A program made the position numbers and the translations under genes. A stretch of DNA of 9,494 nucleotides, from positions 1 through 9,494 of the forward strand of contig CALQZE010000006.1 of NCBI GenBank assembly GCA_943348955.1. Reading direction: 5' to 3'. The stretch is from Candidatus Uhrbacteria bacterium RIFOXYB12_FULL_58_10. Its GTDB lineage: Bacteria > Patescibacteriota > Patescibacteriia > UBA9934 > GWF2-40-263. Below the pieces are notes generated by a model. That model was not told the origin of the DNA. It saw only the letters and a list, made by a program, of their open reading frames with translations, and did no database searches. This document shows positions 7,564-9,494 of the stretch, piece by piece (the stretch's first letter is position 1; each line of letters begins with the position of its first letter).

Positions 7564-7605
7564 ATGAACAGATCCGTTCATCATCTCCTCTCTCTTCTTC
7601 TTTGA
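7564..7605 (+). CDS. Possible 13-codon leader peptide (Leu-rich)
   Basis: ATG at 7564 follows AAGGAA by four bases and opens MNRSVHHLLSLLL, ending in TGA at 7603-7605, three bases before the GGAGG of the next gene. Six of 13 residues are Leu, using CTC and CTT codons, and two are His. Its ATG lies in a 6-bp hairpin (ATGAAC-AGATCC-GTTCAT, 7564-7581). The position suggests a regulatory leader or translational-coupling device. However, it is very short, and the pyrimidine-rich DNA here could give these codons by chance. It is the only recognised reading frame here that ends in TGA. Confidence 0.3.
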   Translation: MNRSVHHLLSLLL

Positions 7606-7607
7606 TT

Positions 7608-7612
7608 GGAGG
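7608..7612 (+). promoter_or_regulatory. Strong Shine-Dalgarno fixing the start of the orphan gene
   Basis: GGAGG four bases before ATG 7617 is the best ribosome site in the window. It rules out the in-frame TTG at 7602, which lies upstream of it. Confidence 0.75.
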
Positions 7613-7616
7613 TTTC

Positions 7617-7856
7617 ATGGCCGTAAAACCCTTTGCAGACATTGCCCCCATGCTCGGACGAGGTATCGTCTATGACGGCAGTAAAACGTATACGATTCAT
7701 GTTCAAGAGACGAACGCACCAAAAGATGCCGCCTCCGTGAATCTCACAGCATGGATGCAGGGATCTCGTTGTGAAACCGTTGACGCTGGGCCTTTTCCAT
7801 TTGCCCACGCATATTCCGAGATGGCTCGATTGTCTGCACGCTATCACAACAAGTAA
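7617..7856 (+). CDS. 79-residue hypothetical protein, sole plus-strand gene
   Basis: I do not recognise this protein. It is soluble in appearance, with no signal peptide or membrane helix. MAVKPFADIAPMLGRGIVYD is followed by a strand-like KTYTIHVQE, a middle with NAPKDAASVNLTAW, a single Cys at 52, then AGPFPFAHAYSEMARLSARYHNK, which looks like a C-terminal helix. Evidence that it is a gene: a strong GGAGG at ideal position, a candidate promoter upstream, and an intrinsic terminator 23 bases after its TAA. It is transcribed divergently from secDF and convergently with the U32-cupin-zinc ribbon operon, so it is its own unit. A minus-strand reading frame across the same DNA lacks any of these signals. 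The function is unknown. Confidence 0.75.
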   Translation: MAVKPFADIAPMLGRGIVYDGSKTYTIHVQETNAPKDAASVNLTAWMQGSRCETVDAGPFPFAHAYSEMARLSARYHNK

Positions 7857-7878
7857 ACAGGCAGAATCTTTTTTCCTC

Positions 7879-7907
7879 ACTCCCAAACATCTGGGAGTTT
7901 TATTTTT
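7879..7907 (+). terminator. Intrinsic terminator of the orphan gene
   Basis: ACTCCCA (7879-7885), loop AACATC, TGGGAGT (7892-7898), then TTTTATTTTT. The T-run exists only on the plus strand. The tail overlaps the TAA (7900-7902) of the convergent zinc-ribbon gene. Confidence 0.88.
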
Positions 7908-8091
7908 GTTCCTCTTCTGTCGCTTCTTCGACAACCTCTTCTACAATTTCTTCCTCTTGTGGGGTTTCTACTGTCACCCAAATATCATCACTATTACAAA
8001 TGTATTGTTCACGGTCATAAGTCTTCCCGCTTCCAGAACTTGTATCTGTTTTTTTCAAAATCATGTGATAACCGCATTTGGGACAAATCAT
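7900..8091 (-). CDS. Small zinc-ribbon protein with acidic tail
   Basis: 63 residues. It begins MICPKCGYHM, a classical zinc-ribbon knuckle with Cys3 and Cys6, and has one further Cys32 in YICNSDD. A fourth Cys, expected around residue 35, is Asp; His9 could be the missing ligand, or metal binding may be weak. Residues 45-62 are nearly all Glu and Val. Such small ribbons are often nucleic-acid or protein binding; nothing here points to a specific partner. The ATG at 8089-8091 is the only good start: an in-frame TAA lies seven codons upstream, and no clear Shine-Dalgarno is present. It follows the cupin gene by 60 bases with no terminator between them, so it is probably the last gene of the U32 operon. 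Its stop lies within the terminator of the facing gene. Confidence 0.8.
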   Translation of the reverse strand: MICPKCGYHMILKKTDTSSGSGKTYDREQYICNSDDIWVTVETPQEEEIVEEVVEEATEEEQK

Positions 8092-8151
8092 ATTTTTGAT
8101 AACAATGATTTAATACCTGAAAAAGATGTGTGGAAATCTATTCTAGAAAAA

Positions 8152-8436
8152 TTAAAGTTTTTCTGCAATCAAATATCGACATCCGTCAGAACCGACAACA
8201 ACCGTACGGTCTGTCCCTCGAGGAATGACAAAATAATCATGCGCACCAAGATGAACGGTTTGATATCCGATCGTTATTTCAATATCACCTGCAAATACAA
8301 CAATTTTATGATCTCGATCATGAGCACGTTCCTCATCTCCTTCAAACGGAATCGCATCCCGAAACAAAAGATTGGAATATCCATCCCGCAAAAGTTCATT
8401 CATCCATTCTAATTCCGTCATAGGTCTGTACGTCAT
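8152..8436 (-). CDS. Small single-domain cupin
   Basis: 94 residues with the cupin beta-barrel pattern: HDRDHKIVVFAGDIEITIG (39-57) as motif 1 and HDYFVIPRGTDRTVVVGSDG (66-85) as motif 2. The metal ligands are partly lost: His39, His43 and Glu53 could act, but the His usually found after P-x-G in motif 2 is replaced (PRGTDR). It may therefore bind a small molecule without metal or have a changed metal site. The ATG overlaps the TAA of the U32 gene by one base (TAATG), so translation is coupled and the pair is one operon. The role is unknown; the coupling suggests work on the same substrate or pathway as the U32 protein. Confidence 0.85.
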   Translation of the reverse strand: MTYRPMTELEWMNELLRDGYSNLLFRDAIPFEGDEERAHDRDHKIVVFAGDIEITIGYQTVHLGAHDYFVIPRGTDRTVVVGSDGCRYLIAEKL

Positions 8437-9494
8437 TAAAGACGTTTTGTTTTTGCCGGAATAATTTTATAAAGCTTTTCTCCGCGTTTAACGGGTTCTG
8501 AAACTTTAAACGTAATAAATTCTTTTTGGGCGGCATGTGTAACAGGTGTTTCTTCGTTACGCATGTTTTCAACCTTAAAACGAATAACGCCCTCGTCCTT
8601 ACTCAGAATCATACATTCATCCCCCTCATTCAGTTCCATCGCTTGAATTTCACATTCAACGACAGACACTTCTTCAAAATAATTTCGAACAACTCCAACA
8701 AATTCTCGTGTTTGTGTCGCTTTTGAACTCTCAACACCACTCCAATATTTGTAGGCAAGTCCGCGATAGAACCCTTCGCTCATTCCACGATTAAAGACCG
8801 TGCCGAGACGCTTATTCCACTCCATGATTTTTTCATGTGTATACGTGTGTTCAGAACTCGATTGAATGGCTTCGCGATAACATCGCACAACTTCATCAAC
8901 ATATTCTGGAGCACGTCCTCGACCTTCAATTTTGAGCGACACAACGCCGGAATCAATAATTTCATCTAGCATCCCTATGGTGCACAAATCCTGTGTACTC
9001 ATGACATATTCATTATCAACATCGAGCTGCTTCCCTGTCGCTTTATCTGTGATTGTAAACGCACGTCTGCACGGTTGAGAGCAAGATCCACAGTTTGCAG
9101 ATGTATTGTACATATACAAACTCATTCCGCAACGACCGCTTACCGCAACACACATTGCCCCGTGAATGAAAACTTCAATCTCTACAAGTTTTCCTTTTGG
9201 TCCGCAAATGTTTTGTTCCTTGATTTGTTCTGTAATAAATTTAATTTGTTCGAGCGTCAGTTCACGTGCAAGCACCAATCGATCCGCCCACTGTGCGAAG
9301 AATCTGACCGCTTCGATGTTGGAAATGGAGTGTTGTGTTGATATATGAACTTCGACACCTTTTTCTCTTGCATACTGCACGACAGACAAATCAAACATAA
9401 TAACCGCATCGACACCGGAATCTTTCACCGCATCAATCACTGTTTTCATGTCATGGATCGAATCATCGTAAACAAGCGTATTCAATGCGAGATA
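8436..9494 (-). CDS. U32-family protein (TrhP/RlhA-like), N-terminus off window
   Basis: 352 residues are visible, beginning in YLALNTLVYDD; about 70-80 N-terminal residues of the TIM-barrel part should lie beyond 9494. The TTG at 9483-9485 is a Leu codon inside the gene, not its start. The family signature is complete: EVFIHGAMCVAVSGRCGMS (107-125, counted from the first visible codon). It is followed by SANCGSCSQPC and, further on, MSTQDLC and LKIEGRGRAPEYV. Cys115, 122, 138 (or 142) and 171 fit the four-Cys pattern that holds a [4Fe-4S] cluster in UbiU and related U32 proteins. A C-terminal beta domain (FVGVVRNY onward) follows. U32 members were named peptidases, but TrhP and RlhA modify tRNA U34 and 23S rRNA, and UbiU/V hydroxylate quinone precursors. 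The domain layout best fits an RNA-hydroxylating TrhP-like protein; the exact target cannot be read here. The cupin gene overlaps its stop. Confidence 0.93.
   Translation of the reverse strand, partial: YLALNTLVYDDSIHDMKTVIDAVKDSGVDAVIMFDLSVVQYAREKGVEVHISTQHSISNIEAVRFFAQWADRLVLARELTLEQIKFITEQIKEQNICGPKGKLVEIEVFIHGAMCVAVSGRCGMSLYMYNTSANCGSCSQPCRRAFTITDKATGKQLDVDNEYVMSTQDLCTIGMLDEIIDSGVVSLKIEGRGRAPEYVDEVVRCYREAIQSSSEHTYTHEKIMEWNKRLGTVFNRGMSEGFYRGLAYKYWSGVESSKATQTREFVGVVRNYFEEVSVVECEIQAMELNEGDECMILSKDEGVIRFKVENMRNEETPVTHAAQKEFITFKVSEPVKRGEKLYKIIPAKTKRL

Noticed and set aside
7602..7604. TTG start for the orphan gene
   Set aside because: It lies upstream of the GGAGG that would have to precede the start; ATG 7617 is correctly placed.
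7581..7934. Minus-strand open frame of 117 codons opposite the orphan gene
   Set aside because: It has no start signal and a highly basic, Cys/His/Arg-rich, unnatural composition. It is antisense to a gene with a strong ribosome site and terminator.
8092..8151. Terminator or promoter between cupin and zinc-ribbon genes
   Set aside because: Only an 8-bp TTCTAGAA palindrome without a GC stem or following T-run, and a weak TATTAA without a -35; not enough for a call.
7771..8412. Long plus-strand open frame (213 codons) across the convergent region
   Set aside because: It runs through the plus-strand terminator and is antisense to the zinc-ribbon and cupin genes. It has no ribosome site, and its composition (Phe/Ile/Asn-rich) is typical of a shadow frame.
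9483..9485. TTG as the start of the U32 gene
   Set aside because: The frame stays open to the window edge and upstream codons continue the expected U32 strand (LALNTLVYDD). The true start lies outside.
1..9494. tRNA, rRNA, CRISPR arrays, insertion sequences
   Set aside because: No cloverleaf, rRNA-like sequence, spaced direct repeats or transposase frame was seen on either strand.

Overview
The window is a compact bacterial stretch with short intergenic gaps, one-base gene junctions and moderate GC. All eight stop codons that can be seen in recognised genes are TAA. Several points suggest a Candidate Phyla Radiation (Patescibacteria/Parcubacteria-like) genome: a VirD4/TraG-like ATPase next to a separate membrane partner of the kind I associate with those genomes, weak or absent Shine-Dalgarno sequences at most starts, and tiny zinc-ribbon and cupin proteins. 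This is inferred from gene content; no rRNA or marker-gene comparison was possible.

Layout. Left block (1-4415, minus strand): an extended -10 promoter drives a membrane-anchored protein of a largely uncharacterised family (2777-4384), then a VirD4/TraG-like motor ATPase with a zinc ribbon and a roughly 300-residue disordered tail (380-2746), then the start of a lipoprotein alpha/beta hydrolase that runs off the left edge (1-376). Middle block (4415-7515, minus strand): secD-secF, one base apart, ended by a palindromic terminator that abuts the promoter of the left block. This SecD is unusual because a parvulin (PpiC) isomerase domain, and apparently a second degenerate copy before it, are inserted in its extracytoplasmic P1 region. 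A short divergent regulatory zone (7432-7616) separates secD from a single plus-strand gene of 79 codons (7617-7856). That gene has the best ribosome site in the window, a possible 13-codon leader peptide upstream, and a clear intrinsic terminator. Right block (7900-9494, minus strand): a U32-family iron-sulfur protein (N-terminus off the window), a small cupin overlapping it by one base, and a 63-residue zinc-ribbon protein. These probably form one operon that converges on the orphan gene.

Function. The left operon looks like a membrane-linked nucleoprotein motor in which anchor and ATPase are separate polypeptides. SecDF supports protein export, and the parvulin insert would put a folding catalyst directly on the translocase. 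The U32 protein is most likely an RNA-hydroxylating enzyme (TrhP/RlhA-like) rather than a true protease. The most rewarding places to look again are the SecD insertion, the split ATPase/anchor pair with its charged low-complexity tails, and the divergent leader region before the orphan gene.
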